From IMG/VR virus record IMGVR_UViG_3300042466_000159, positions 1 to 29,221 of that record: a stretch of DNA of 29,221 bases; one strand, written 5' to 3'. The notes beneath the pieces are model-generated. The model did not search any database and was not told the DNA's origin. It worked only from the letters and a program-made list of their open reading frames with translations. Numbering within the stretch: position 1 is the first letter of the stretch; every line of letters starts with the position of its first letter. Both the position numbers and the translations under genes were made by a program. Below are positions 20,724 through 27,663 of this stretch, in pieces. The stretch comes from a virus.

Positions 20724-21124
20724 CTAAAGACGAAGCATTGAAGCTGGCGCTGAAGGCGTTGGAAACATCTATGTATCCGCAACAAAAACAATTGCAAGCC
20801 ATCACCGCCATCAAAGAAGCCTTGGCACAACAAGCCCTAGATAGGAAGGCAGAGAACGCCCGTGAGTTGGGGCTGGACTATGAGCCAGAGCAAGAGCCTG
20901 TGGGACTGATTGAGAGCCTGAAAGATGCACAACCGTGTTGCGGAGAATATCAAACCTGTTGGCGTGCTTGCACACCTCGCGGAAAGTTCTTAGCACAGCG
21001 CACATGGGTTGGGCTGATGCGTGGCGTGCGCGTGGAGGGTGACACCGTGGTGATCAGCGTCAAGGGCGGCAACGATGCGGCTAGAGAGTTGTGCGGTGCA
21101 TTGATCGAGGAGATGAATCGATGA
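20720..21124 (+). CDS. phage early hypothetical protein (KDEALKLALKALE type), probably mosaic
   Basis: A 134-residue protein. The N-terminal helix pair (TKDEALKLALKALETSMYPQ, QKQLQAITAIKEALAQQA) is a common start in phages of Burkholderiales. The C-terminal part (TWVGLMRGVRVEGDTVVISV, then a helix ending LIEEMNR) looks like a separate small module. The last third is far richer in GC than the surroundings (73 of 120 bases at 21001-21120), so it seems to be a recent join. Function unknown. Confidence 0.65.
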   Translation: MTKDEALKLALKALETSMYPQQKQLQAITAIKEALAQQALDRKAENARELGLDYEPEQEPVGLIESLKDAQPCCGEYQTCWRACTPRGKFLAQRTWVGLMRGVRVEGDTVVISVKGGNDAARELCGALIEEMNR

Positions 21125-21843
21125 CCCCGTTAATTCGCGAGACTATCAAAATGGCTTTTGACGGCGGCATTGACCCTACCGAAATTCAGTGGTTTGATTT
21201 GTCGGGTTATGTTGACGATAGAAGCCATGCGGTTACTGAACCATTAATGAAGTACCGCCCTCCGTTTGAAAAAAACATTGTGGTTTGGCGCGGTAAAACC
21301 AAAACTTATGCGTCTTATGACACTATTTTTATGGTGGTTGGTACTAACCCTGAAGAAGGCATTGTGGTATCTACATGGAAAGGTGTAACAGGGCGTATGC
21401 CAACTAAATTCCCGCCTATGGTTTATGTGGTTGATGGCAATATGTTGCGTTACGGGCCAATAGACGATGGCAAAGAAATATCTAAAGAAATGGCAGAAAC
21501 AATGCTTTCTTTTTGCGGTATTTGGCTTGAATCGTTAACGCAATCAGTACAAGCGCATCAACCTTTTACAAAACCTACATTTACTAATCAACGAAAAATT
21601 AAAGAAGGCAAAATGCCTACTTACGACTGGACTACGGTGGTGGTGGAAGCCTCTAAGCCCAAAAATGAGCATCAAGGGGGCACACACGCAAGCCCTAGAT
21701 TGCATGACCGTAGAGGGCATTTGAGGCGTTTGAAAACGGGCAAAACTTGCTGGGTCAAGGCGCATAAAGTTGGCGATGTGACCAAGGGTATTGTGTTCCA
21801 CGATTATGTTATTGAAGCCAAACTCAAGGAGAAGAAAACATGA
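21121..21843 (+). CDS. conserved phage protein with HxSPR-RRGHxR motif
   Basis: A 240-residue protein from the ATG at 21121 (ATGA overlap); the in-frame start at 21091 would lie inside the previous gene. The C-terminal part has THASPRLHDRRGHLRRLKTG and KTCWVKAHKVGD, then a strand ending in HDYVI. The His/Arg-rich motif recurs in many otherwise unrelated phage proteins and hints at nucleic-acid contact. The N-terminal domain (SYDTIFMVVGTNPEEGIVVS) is of unknown type. No function is established. Confidence 0.68.
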   Translation: MTPLIRETIKMAFDGGIDPTEIQWFDLSGYVDDRSHAVTEPLMKYRPPFEKNIVVWRGKTKTYASYDTIFMVVGTNPEEGIVVSTWKGVTGRMPTKFPPMVYVVDGNMLRYGPIDDGKEISKEMAETMLSFCGIWLESLTQSVQAHQPFTKPTFTNQRKIKEGKMPTYDWTTVVVEASKPKNEHQGGTHASPRLHDRRGHLRRLKTGKTCWVKAHKVGDVTKGIVFHDYVIEAKLKEKKT

Positions 21844-22034
21844 TGCATTCAATTGCACTTGGCGCGAATCAGCCATTACATAAATTTAAACTTTGCTCAC
21901 GATGCGACACAAGCAAGCCTCCAGAGGGCGGCATCGATATGGGGTCTAAATGGATTTGCCAATCCTGTTGGAATAAAAAGATAACAGGAAAAAATCTAAA
22001 GCAAAATCGAATTTCTCAAAAGGCTAAACAATGA
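21840..22034 (+). CDS. small zinc-ribbon protein
   Basis: A 64-residue protein with two CxxC knuckles, Cys19/Cys22 (LCSRC) and Cys40/Cys43 (ICQSC), a zinc-ribbon arrangement, followed by a basic tail (WNKKITGKNLKQNRISQKAK) that could contact DNA or RNA. Both ends overlap neighbours by four bases. Specific function unknown. Confidence 0.65.
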   Translation: MMHSIALGANQPLHKFKLCSRCDTSKPPEGGIDMGSKWICQSCWNKKITGKNLKQNRISQKAKQ

Positions 22035-22261
22035 GCTTTGCTAAACCAGAATCAAAAAGAAAAGAAGAATTTGAATTTTCTATTTACTGCTCAGTAGATG
22101 GTTGCGGGAGTAGATGGGCTGTTCATTGTGATGGGGAAAAACCTAAATGCTCGTACCACCAATGGCAGAACAGTAAGCCTCAGAAAAAAGCTCTTTCATC
22201 TTTACCAGACCTTAAGCCAAAGACAGTAGCTCAATGGTATGAAGAAAAGGATGAATTCTAA
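22031..22261 (+). CDS. Cys/His-rich zinc-binding hypothetical protein
   Basis: A 76-residue protein. Cys20, Cys25, Cys33, Cys40 and His43 (IYCSVDGCGSRWAVHCDGEK, then PKCSYHQW) make a likely zinc site. The CSVDGCGSRWAVH segment looks like a conserved family core in phage early regions. The C-terminus is a flexible basic/acidic tail. Overlaps the previous gene (ATGA). Function unknown. Confidence 0.65.
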   Translation: MSFAKPESKRKEEFEFSIYCSVDGCGSRWAVHCDGEKPKCSYHQWQNSKPQKKALSSLPDLKPKTVAQWYEEKDEF

Positions 22262-22262
22262 A

Positions 22263-22517
22263 ATGAATTATTTTGATGCAATGCGAATCTTGGACAAAGT
22301 TTATGACGGAGCCATTTATCCTGAGAATATTATTGACAAAGCTCTTGAAGCAACAGGGGACTTAGATGGACAAGGAACACCTAAAAGACAGCGAAGCGAG
22401 GGAATGGATTGCCAGATACAGAAAGAAGCAACTGGAAGAAGGCAAGGGCGAAGCATTAGAGTGGTGGCGCAAGATATTGTCGGACATAGCAAAGAGGCGT
22501 GGTCAGTCTGCCGCTGA
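22263..22517 (+). CDS. small hypothetical protein with long out-of-frame overlap
   Basis: ATG at 22263 follows the previous stop by one base. MNYFDAMRILDKVYDGAIYP, then ENIIDKALEATGDL is a good helical core. The remaining 50 or so residues run over the next gene in another frame and look like noise (basic, no pattern). At 22362-22366 a TAG in an alternative frame adjoins the next ATG, so a small indel may have removed the natural end near ATGDL. Function unknown. Confidence 0.5.
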   Translation: MNYFDAMRILDKVYDGAIYPENIIDKALEATGDLDGQGTPKRQRSEGMDCQIQKEATGRRQGRSIRVVAQDIVGHSKEAWSVCR

Positions 22518-22572
22518 TGATTTGAGAAAAAGAATGAATATTCAAAGGAAAAAAAATGCAACAAGACATTGA
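22366..22572 (+). CDS. DUF7696-like small helical protein
   Basis: A 68-residue protein, MDKEHLKDSEAREWIARYRK then EGKGEALEWWRKILSDIAKR, RGQSAADDLRKRM. The EAREWIARYRKK and WW-IAKRRG-A-LR-RM pattern is recurrent in phages and prophages of Burkholderiales. It is highly charged and helical, suggesting a nucleic-acid or replication-complex adaptor. It overlaps both neighbours. Confidence 0.65.
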   Translation: MDKEHLKDSEAREWIARYRKKQLEEGKGEALEWWRKILSDIAKRRGQSAADDLRKRMNIQRKKNATRH

Positions 22573-22732
22573 CATTGAAGCATTGTTGATGAAGGAGCGA
22601 GAACAATGTGTAATTGAATTGCTCAGATGCTTTGTCACAACTGATCAGATGCCAACATCCCGCGATGCTGTCACACACAATGAGGCGGTAAAAGAATGTA
22701 TTGATGCTTTGATTGCGAGGAAAGACAAATGA
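22556..22732 (+). CDS. 58-residue hypothetical protein
   Basis: ATG at 22556 with AAAGGA upstream. MQQDIDIEALLMKEREQCVI then ELLRCFVTTDQMPTSRDAVT and a last helix (EAVKECIDALIARKDK). Three helices and no known motif. The stop overlaps the next gene (ATGA). Confidence 0.55.
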   Translation: MQQDIDIEALLMKEREQCVIELLRCFVTTDQMPTSRDAVTHNEAVKECIDALIARKDK

Positions 22733-22995
22733 GATATGCCGCAAGAGTGGATGCAAATCAAGCAGAGATAGTCAAAGCCTTGCGTGATGTTGGCGCATTT
22801 GTTTGGATTATTGGTTTGCCTGTGGATTTGCTCGTTGGCTACAGAGGCCATTCATTCTTGATAGAAATCAAAACAAATTCAAAGAAGCGTTTAACAGACT
22901 TGCAGAGCGATTTTTTTCTCAACTGGAATGGTGGCACAGTTTGCCGAGTGGATGGTGTGGAATCGGCTTTGCGTATGATTGGAGTAGCAAAATGA
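22729..22995 (+). CDS. PD-(D/E)XK nuclease, VRR-NUC / Holliday-junction-resolvase-like
   Basis: An 88-residue protein. An N-terminal helix (DANQAEIVKALRDVGAFVWI) precedes the catalytic strand pair PVDLLVGYRGHSFLIEIK, with Asp33, Glu46 and Lys48 as the D-ExK triad. LTDLQSDFFLNWNG with a conserved Gln follows. It is a minimal nuclease common in phage early operons, probably cutting branched recombination intermediates or host DNA, next to the NinB gene. Confidence 0.78.
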   Translation: MRYAARVDANQAEIVKALRDVGAFVWIIGLPVDLLVGYRGHSFLIEIKTNSKKRLTDLQSDFFLNWNGGTVCRVDGVESALRMIGVAK

Positions 22996-23408
22996 TGTAT
23001 CACCTTGAAACAAGTGAACAGGCAACATCTTTGATGCAATCTTTATGGCCAAAAGTCAAAACAGCATTGCAAGCGGGAAGAAAACTTTCCCTTGAAATAA
23101 AGCCTGAGAAAAAAAGCCGCGACCAAGAAGAAAAATATCACGCCATGATTGGCGAAGTTGCCAAGCAAGCACAGCACATCGGAAGCAAATGGAGTTCCGA
23201 AGATTTCAAACGCTTATTGATTGACCAATGGGCAAATGAAACAGATCGCAAGATTGGGCGACTCGTTCAAAGTTTAGACGGAGAGCGTATTGTTCAGCTT
23301 GGGATGCAGTCGCGCAAATTCACGAAAGAAGATGCAAGCGAATTTATAGAATGGTTGGAAGCATGGGGTGCAACCAACGGAATTATTTTTTCAACAAAAG
23401 GGGAATGA
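22992..23408 (+). CDS. ninB: NinB-like recombination mediator
   Basis: A 138-residue protein from the ATG at 22992, which overlaps the nuclease stop. The KPEKKSRDQEEKYHAMIGEV segment, KWSSEDFKRLLIDQW and SRKFTKEDASEFIEWLEAWG match NinB (lambda Orf), which helps load annealing proteins onto SSB-coated single strands. This fits the ERF/YqaJ pair in the leftward operon. The in-frame extension to 22803 overlaps the nuclease and is spurious. Confidence 0.88.
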   Translation: MMYHLETSEQATSLMQSLWPKVKTALQAGRKLSLEIKPEKKSRDQEEKYHAMIGEVAKQAQHIGSKWSSEDFKRLLIDQWANETDRKIGRLVQSLDGERIVQLGMQSRKFTKEDASEFIEWLEAWGATNGIIFSTKGE

Positions 23409-23410
23409 TT

Positions 23411-23641
23411 ATGTATAACTATACTTACTACACAACGATTGGTGAGGGCTTGGAGCCTGTTTATGTTGCAATTGAATTTGACAGAGATGAAGATTCAACA
23501 TTTGATAGAAGTATCGTTTCAATTAAATTGGGTCAGACAGAAATTAGCGGATGCTTTACGGCTGAAGTGCTAGACGATCTTGCTAAGAAGGGTGCTGATC
23601 TTTATATGGCAGAGATTGCTCGCGGAGATCGTAATGTCTAA
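23411..23641 (+). CDS. small acidic hypothetical protein
   Basis: A 76-residue protein. I prefer the ATG at 23411 because AAAAGGGG (23396-23403) is seven bases upstream. The ATG at 23405 overlaps the NinB stop but is too close to that site. MYNYTYYTTIGEGLEPVYVA, then DEDSTFDRSIVSIKLGQTEI: two strands and a C-terminal helix. No family recognised. Confidence 0.6.
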   Translation: MYNYTYYTTIGEGLEPVYVAIEFDRDEDSTFDRSIVSIKLGQTEISGCFTAEVLDDLAKKGADLYMAEIARGDRNV

Positions 23642-23804
23642 AAGAATAACATTACCAATCTCAGAAAAATTTGATGAAATAAAAAATCAACTTGAAGCAG
23701 ATTTAGGAATTGAATTAACTTACTCGCAAGTATTTAATATTTTGATTCATTCTTATTCATCAAAAAATGCACAGCCAAAAACACAATGGAGGGCAATCAA
23801 ATGA
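23634..23804 (+). CDS. ribbon-helix-helix-like small regulator
   Basis: A 56-residue protein from the ATG at 23634. SKRITLPISEKFDEIKNQLE is a strand plus helix, and TYSQVFNILIHSYSSK a second helix, the plan of ribbon-helix-helix (Arc/CopG) repressors. It overlaps the previous gene by eight bases; AGATCG-type sequence before it is a weak ribosome-binding site. The target operator is unknown. Confidence 0.6.
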   Translation: MSKRITLPISEKFDEIKNQLEADLGIELTYSQVFNILIHSYSSKNAQPKTQWRAIK

Positions 23805-23962
23805 AGAGTCTTGCAATATCTTTTGGCGTATCTTATTTTTTTGCGGCATTTATCAATTGGCAATATGACCCATCTGAGTGGAGTGAATTTGCGCGTTTTG
23901 GATTGATCTTGTTTGGATTTGTAGTTTTTGGGATGGTCAATGCTTCAAAGAAAAACAATTAA
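23801..23962 (+). CDS. 53-residue two-TM membrane protein
   Basis: ATG at 23801 overlaps the previous stop; GGAGGG (23788-23793) is a strong ribosome-binding site. MKSLAISFGVSYFFAAFINW and a second hydrophobic segment FGLILFGFVVFGMV are joined by an acidic loop (DPSEWSEFAR). It is probably an inner-membrane protein made early; superinfection exclusion or host membrane modulation would be possible roles. Confidence 0.55.
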   Translation: MKSLAISFGVSYFFAAFINWQYDPSEWSEFARFGLILFGFVVFGMVNASKKNN

Positions 23963-23965
23963 ATC

Positions 23966-24424
23966 ATGCGAAAGAAAACAAAAAGAAAGCATTGGGGATT
24001 AGTTAACCCAATTGAACACGCCATCACAGGTGTCGCATTTATTGAGCGAAAAGATTTGAACAAATTGCGTTTATCAGAACTGACGGCTTTGGACGCTATG
24101 ATTCGCGGAATGGGTACTGTTCAGGATTGGCGTACTCTGGTGGATGTTTTGAATCTAACTGAGATGATGGCAAGCAATGGCATAGGAAACGAAGCATTAC
24201 AAAGTTGTAATTTAGCTCAGACAGCTTTGCATGAGGCGGCAATACGCTATGAGAAAACAAAAAAAATGGGACTGAGTGGAATCGGGATTCAGGCGATTAG
24301 AGATTTGCTTGAATATGCCGATCTTCAACAGGCAAGTATTCCTAGATGCGATTTTGAAAAAATGATTCAGAAAACCAAAAACTACATTAAATCTAGGAAC
24401 GACAAAGTTGTTGAAATAGCATGA
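23966..24424 (+). CDS. conserved phage early hypothetical protein
   Basis: A 152-residue, all-helical protein. The basic N-terminus (MRKKTKRKHWGLVNPIEHAI) is followed by ELTALDAMIRGMGTVQDWRT, LVDVLNLTEMMASNGIGNEA and ALHEAAIRYEKTKKMGLSG. Proteins of this layout sit between ninB and DUF1364-type genes in many phages of Burkholderiales and pseudomonads. No biochemical role is known to me. Confidence 0.68.
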   Translation: MRKKTKRKHWGLVNPIEHAITGVAFIERKDLNKLRLSELTALDAMIRGMGTVQDWRTLVDVLNLTEMMASNGIGNEALQSCNLAQTALHEAAIRYEKTKKMGLSGIGIQAIRDLLEYADLQQASIPRCDFEKMIQKTKNYIKSRNDKVVEIA

Positions 24425-24768
24425 AATTCCCTAAACATCAATACATCCGTAGCACCACTTTGCTCCGCAATGCAAGAGAAATTGCTTGTCAGAATTGTGG
24501 TGCTGATGACGGAACTGTAGTTGCGGCACATACTAATTTTGGAGGCGGCAAAGGGCGTTCTATCAAAGCTGATGACAACCTGATTGCAAGCCTTTGCTAC
24601 AGATGCCACATGGAGATCGACCAAGGTAGCAACTTGTCTAAGGAGGAAAGGCAAATACTCTGGCAGAAGGCTCACCGCAAGACTGTTCAGCGTTTGGTGA
24701 TGCTTCAATTGTGGCCTCACAACATTGAAGTCCCTGATTTGCAAAATTATTTTGAAAAAGAGCGATGA
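24421..24768 (+). CDS. DUF1364 family, HNH-like zinc nuclease
   Basis: A 115-residue protein. Cys23/Cys26 (IACQNCG), the AAHTN motif (His37), GRSIKADDNLIASLC, and Cys59/Cys62/His63 (LCYRCHMEID) form a treble-clef finger with a likely catalytic His. Members occur in lambdoid nin-type regions and are thought to be structure-specific nucleases. Overlaps the previous gene (ATGA). After it comes the only long gap of the rightward early region. Confidence 0.8.
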   Translation: MKFPKHQYIRSTTLLRNAREIACQNCGADDGTVVAAHTNFGGGKGRSIKADDNLIASLCYRCHMEIDQGSNLSKEERQILWQKAHRKTVQRLVMLQLWPHNIEVPDLQNYFEKER

Positions 24769-24874
24769 GTGGGGGGGGTGGTGGTAAGGCATACAGAAAA
24801 AAAAATTAGGGGGTGTCTTGTTTGGGAATATATAAGGTATATGCTAAGATTCCTTATCTAATCAGAAGGCGTAT
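24769..24874 (+). promoter_or_regulatory. module boundary with G8 and A9 tracts and a promoter-like region
   Basis: A 106-base gap. It begins with a run of eight G (24771-24778) and GGTGG repeats, then nine A and a GGGGG tract. It ends in a promoter-like stretch: TTGTTT, 16 bases, TATGCT. An inverted repeat ATAAGG (24832-24837)/CCTTAT (24852-24857) covers the presumed -10 area and could be an operator. AGAAGG precedes the ATG at 24875. It probably starts a separate transcript for the modification genes. Confidence 0.4.
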
Positions 24875-25480
24875 ATGACAAACAAATTGGCAATCAAATA
24901 TAAGGCAACTGAACAGTTGATTCCCTATGCACTCAACAGCCGCACACACTCTGAATCGCAGATTGCACAATTAGCCGCAAGTATCCGTGAGTTCGGGTTC
25001 ACGAATCCTGTCCTATTGGATGGAGAGAATGGCATCTTGGCAGGGCATGGGCGGGTAATGGCGGCAAGATTGTTGAAGTTGGAAAGCGTTCCGACTATTG
25101 AAATTTCACATCTGACAGCAACTCAGAAAAAGGCCTATGTCATTGCTGACAACAAATTGGCTCTGAATGCAGGGTGGGACATGGATATCCTTGGCCTTGA
25201 AATTGAAGAATTGAAAAATTGTGACTTTGAAATTGAATTGCTCGGTTTTGATGAATCAGAACTGGCTAAAAGCGCAATTGATTATTCTGTCCTTGATGAC
25301 GAGGATGTTGATGACAAGATTCAAGACATGGCTGATGGTGTCAGAAAGGCAATACAAATTGAATTTGAGCCTGAACACTATTCAGAGGCGCAAGAACTGG
25401 TCAAATATTGGCGTGGTCAGAACGCTTATGTCGGGTACATGATCTTAGATTTCCTGCGGAAACAAAAAGATAAAGTTTGA
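24875..25480 (+). CDS. ParB-like nuclease-domain protein
   Basis: A 201-residue protein. The N-terminal ParB/sulfiredoxin-like domain has PYALNSRTHSESQIAQLAAS, IREFGFTNPVLLDGENGILA and GHGRVMAARLLKLESVPTIE, including the GHGR motif. ALNSRTHS-type ParB domains in phages are usually fused to or beside DNA methylases. Here the C-terminal 90 residues are an unknown acidic domain (LDDEDVDDKIQDMADGVRKA) instead of a methylase. The gene leads the base-modification cassette and may target or regulate the modification machinery. Confidence 0.82.
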   Translation: MTNKLAIKYKATEQLIPYALNSRTHSESQIAQLAASIREFGFTNPVLLDGENGILAGHGRVMAARLLKLESVPTIEISHLTATQKKAYVIADNKLALNAGWDMDILGLEIEELKNCDFEIELLGFDESELAKSAIDYSVLDDEDVDDKIQDMADGVRKAIQIEFEPEHYSEAQELVKYWRGQNAYVGYMILDFLRKQKDKV

Positions 25481-25481
25481 A

Positions 25482-26003
25482 ATGAAAATCTTTGTAACCA
25501 TTGGCGGCTCTGGCACAAGGATGAAGGAAATCAGTCCTGTTGATAAACAATTTATTTATTACAGGGACAAACGCATCATTGAGCATATCTTTAAGATTTT
25601 CCCTTATGCAAATCTGCTAGGTAACGCAAAAACAAACAGCAGGAAAGATACGCTGACAGAAATAGCGCATGAGCAAGATTGCTTGATTGTTGACTGTGAC
25701 ATCATCCCGTTTGGTTTGCCAGAATTGAATTTTGATGGCGACACACTATTTTTCTTCAATAGCGAGAAGCCTAAATACGGCTCAATTCTGATTGAGGATT
25801 CAAGATTGATTGCTGTGAATGAAAAAGACAACATTTCAAAAAATAAATGTAGTGGAATTTATTTCGTCAAATCCATGTCTAATTTATTAGACAACATGAG
25901 AGATGTGAACAGTTTGGCATCAGGAATGATTGGCGCGAAAGTTATCCAAGAAAACACATTTATCAAATTAGGTGATGTGGAAGATTATTACGAGGCACTA
26001 TGA
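25482..26003 (+). CDS. short nucleotidyltransferase (sugar-1-phosphate / LicC-like)
   Basis: A 173-residue protein with the GT-A nucleotidyltransferase signature FVTIGGSGTRM (residues 4-14), the following basic residue in PVDKQF (Lys22), a metal-binding VDCD (Asp71, Asp73), SGIYFVKSMSNLL and an ending GDVEDYYEAL, as in RmlA/GlmU/LicC enzymes. It would activate a phosphorylated sugar or alcohol with an NTP. It is shorter than bacterial relatives (about 230-290 residues) and has no C-terminal extension. It overlaps the HAD-kinase gene by four bases. Confidence 0.75.
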   Translation: MKIFVTIGGSGTRMKEISPVDKQFIYYRDKRIIEHIFKIFPYANLLGNAKTNSRKDTLTEIAHEQDCLIVDCDIIPFGLPELNFDGDTLFFFNSEKPKYGSILIEDSRLIAVNEKDNISKNKCSGIYFVKSMSNLLDNMRDVNSLASGMIGAKVIQENTFIKLGDVEDYYEAL

Positions 26004-26938
26004 TCGTTGTTGTTGATTTTGATGGGACATTGGCAATTGGAAATACGCGCATCATGGACAGGATGCCTAATCTTGCGTTGATAAAACGCTTGCAGGATTT
26101 GAAAAGCACAATCAATCCAACAATCAAAATTGTGACAGCGCGTGGCTCAAGATTCGGTTTGTCAGAGAGTCAAAAGATTGAAAAATATCATAAAGATATT
26201 CAAACTTGGCTCAATTTGCACAATGTTCCGCATGATTGCATTTCTTTCAACAAAGAATATGGCGCGATCTACATTGATGACATGACTGTAAGCCAAGACG
26301 CTGATTTTACAAGCCTATTGAGTCCTTTCACAAAAAATAAGCTAATCTTCACAGACAGCACAGTAATCAAGAAAACAAAAAACGCAGAATTGGAATACGC
26401 TTGGTATCAGGCGGCAGATAGCATCGTGCAGACACCGAGAATATTATTCTGCAACGATGAGATGATCATTCTTGAAAGAGTGAAAGAACACAAGAAGCCA
26501 ACAGCGCATGAAATTATTGATTTGATTGAGTCGTACAAGAATAAATCAATTAAAAATTATTCTTTTGACAGCTACAAACGGAATTTGCCAAGAATTGAAT
26601 ACGCGACAGCCAAAGTGCAGACCATCATTGATGGGTTAGAAGAACATGAATCATCTTTCTTTCATGGCGATCTTTCAACAACTAATATTCTTGTCCAAGA
26701 CAATAAATTATTTTGCATCGATCCGAACTACAAAGGTATTTTTGGAAGCTATCTGACGGATGCAGGGAAGGCTTTTTTCAGTTTGCTTGCATACGAGCAA
26801 AGTTATTCACAGGCAAAAATAATTTCAGATAAGTATGGCCAAGATGTAATCAGATATGCCATTGCAGAAGGATTGCGGGTTTGCAAATACAACAGCAAAT
26901 ACATTTCTGTTGTTAACAACATGACGGATTTGATATGA
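26000..26938 (+). CDS. HAD phosphatase fused to a choline/aminoglycoside-type kinase
   Basis: A 312-residue two-domain protein. Residues 1-110 are a HAD domain: VVVDFDGTL with Asp6 and Asp8, VTARG (Thr46) and YIDD (91-94). Residues about 115-312 form a small kinase domain: HGDLSTTNILV (222-232) is the catalytic loop with Asp224 and Asn229, and CIDPN (239-243) takes the metal-binding Asp position. The domain is compact compared with typical APH or LicA enzymes, and its nucleotide-binding lobe is poorly defined (KKTKNAELEYAWYQAAD). With the flanking nucleotidyltransferase it suggests making an activated donor molecule. Confidence 0.75.
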   Translation: MIVVVDFDGTLAIGNTRIMDRMPNLALIKRLQDLKSTINPTIKIVTARGSRFGLSESQKIEKYHKDIQTWLNLHNVPHDCISFNKEYGAIYIDDMTVSQDADFTSLLSPFTKNKLIFTDSTVIKKTKNAELEYAWYQAADSIVQTPRILFCNDEMIILERVKEHKKPTAHEIIDLIESYKNKSIKNYSFDSYKRNLPRIEYATAKVQTIIDGLEEHESSFFHGDLSTTNILVQDNKLFCIDPNYKGIFGSYLTDAGKAFFSLLAYEQSYSQAKIISDKYGQDVIRYAIAEGLRVCKYNSKYISVVNNMTDLI

Positions 26939-27663
26939 AGATTGCAATACCAACTCATCGGAGATCAGATTCAATAAACAAACTTACTTTGAGTTTGCTA
27001 TCTGATTTCGATAAGAAAGATATTTATTTATTCATAAGCGATGAGCAAGATATGGCTCTTTATAAGCAAATTTGCCCAGAGTACAACCTTGTTATGTGCC
27101 AAACAGATAACGCAACTGATAAATTTAATTACATTCAAAATTATTTCGATGTCGGAGTTTTTGTAATTGTCATTGAAGATGACATCAAGCAGATACAGTC
27201 TTTGATGACAAAGGATTTGAAGAAGCTGTTTGGATTCATAACAAATTATTGCAATAATAAACAAATCAATTCTTTTGGTGTCTATCCAAGCTCAAACAAA
27301 TTTTTTATGAGCAAGACAATCGATATAGGTGCAACATACATTGTTGCTAATCTTTTTGGCTTCAAATCAACCAAAGACCATAGGGTTCTGTGCCAATTGA
27401 AAACAAAGACGGACTATGAGAGAAGCGTAAAGTTTTATAAGCACATGGGAAATATTGCGCGTTTCAATTTCATATCTTGCCTGACAAACAACTACACCAA
27501 TAAAGGCGGTATGCAAGAGATCGCAGATAGAGCAACCCTTGAAAGACAAGCCTCTCTGATGCTTTGTAAGTTATATCCCGATATTTTTTCTATCAATGAG
27601 AATAGAAAATCTAAATACACAGAGATTCAAATGGCCAAGAATGTTGTGAAAGAACAGTTATGA
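26935..27663 (+). CDS. GT-A-like glycosyltransferase, candidate TET-associated type
   Basis: A 242-residue protein. The start MKIAIPTHRRSDSINKLTLS, the strand DIYLFISDEQDMALYKQIC and the acidic motif VIVIEDDIKQIQ (Glu81-Asp82-Asp83 in the usual DXD place) fit a GT-A fold. The IPTHRR opening and the neighbouring dioxygenase resemble glycosyltransferases described next to TET/JBP enzymes in phages. It would transfer the donor group to a hydroxymethylated base in DNA. Two sampled 60-base stretches have only 16 and 18 G/C, far below the dioxygenase gene. Overlaps both neighbours by four bases. Confidence 0.65.
   Translation: MKIAIPTHRRSDSINKLTLSLLSDFDKKDIYLFISDEQDMALYKQICPEYNLVMCQTDNATDKFNYIQNYFDVGVFVIVIEDDIKQIQSLMTKDLKKLFGFITNYCNNKQINSFGVYPSSNKFFMSKTIDIGATYIVANLFGFKSTKDHRVLCQLKTKTDYERSVKFYKHMGNIARFNFISCLTNNYTNKGGMQEIADRATLERQASLMLCKLYPDIFSINENRKSKYTEIQMAKNVVKEQL

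Noticed and set aside
22803-22991. N-terminal extension of the NinB gene
   Set aside because: It overlaps the PD-(D/E)XK nuclease in another frame; NinB homology begins at the ATG at 22992.
24771-24826. G-quadruplex from the G8, GGG and G5 tracts
   Set aside because: The loops between tracts would be up to about 27 bases, and the short G-pairs do not give four good runs. Only the low complexity is noted.
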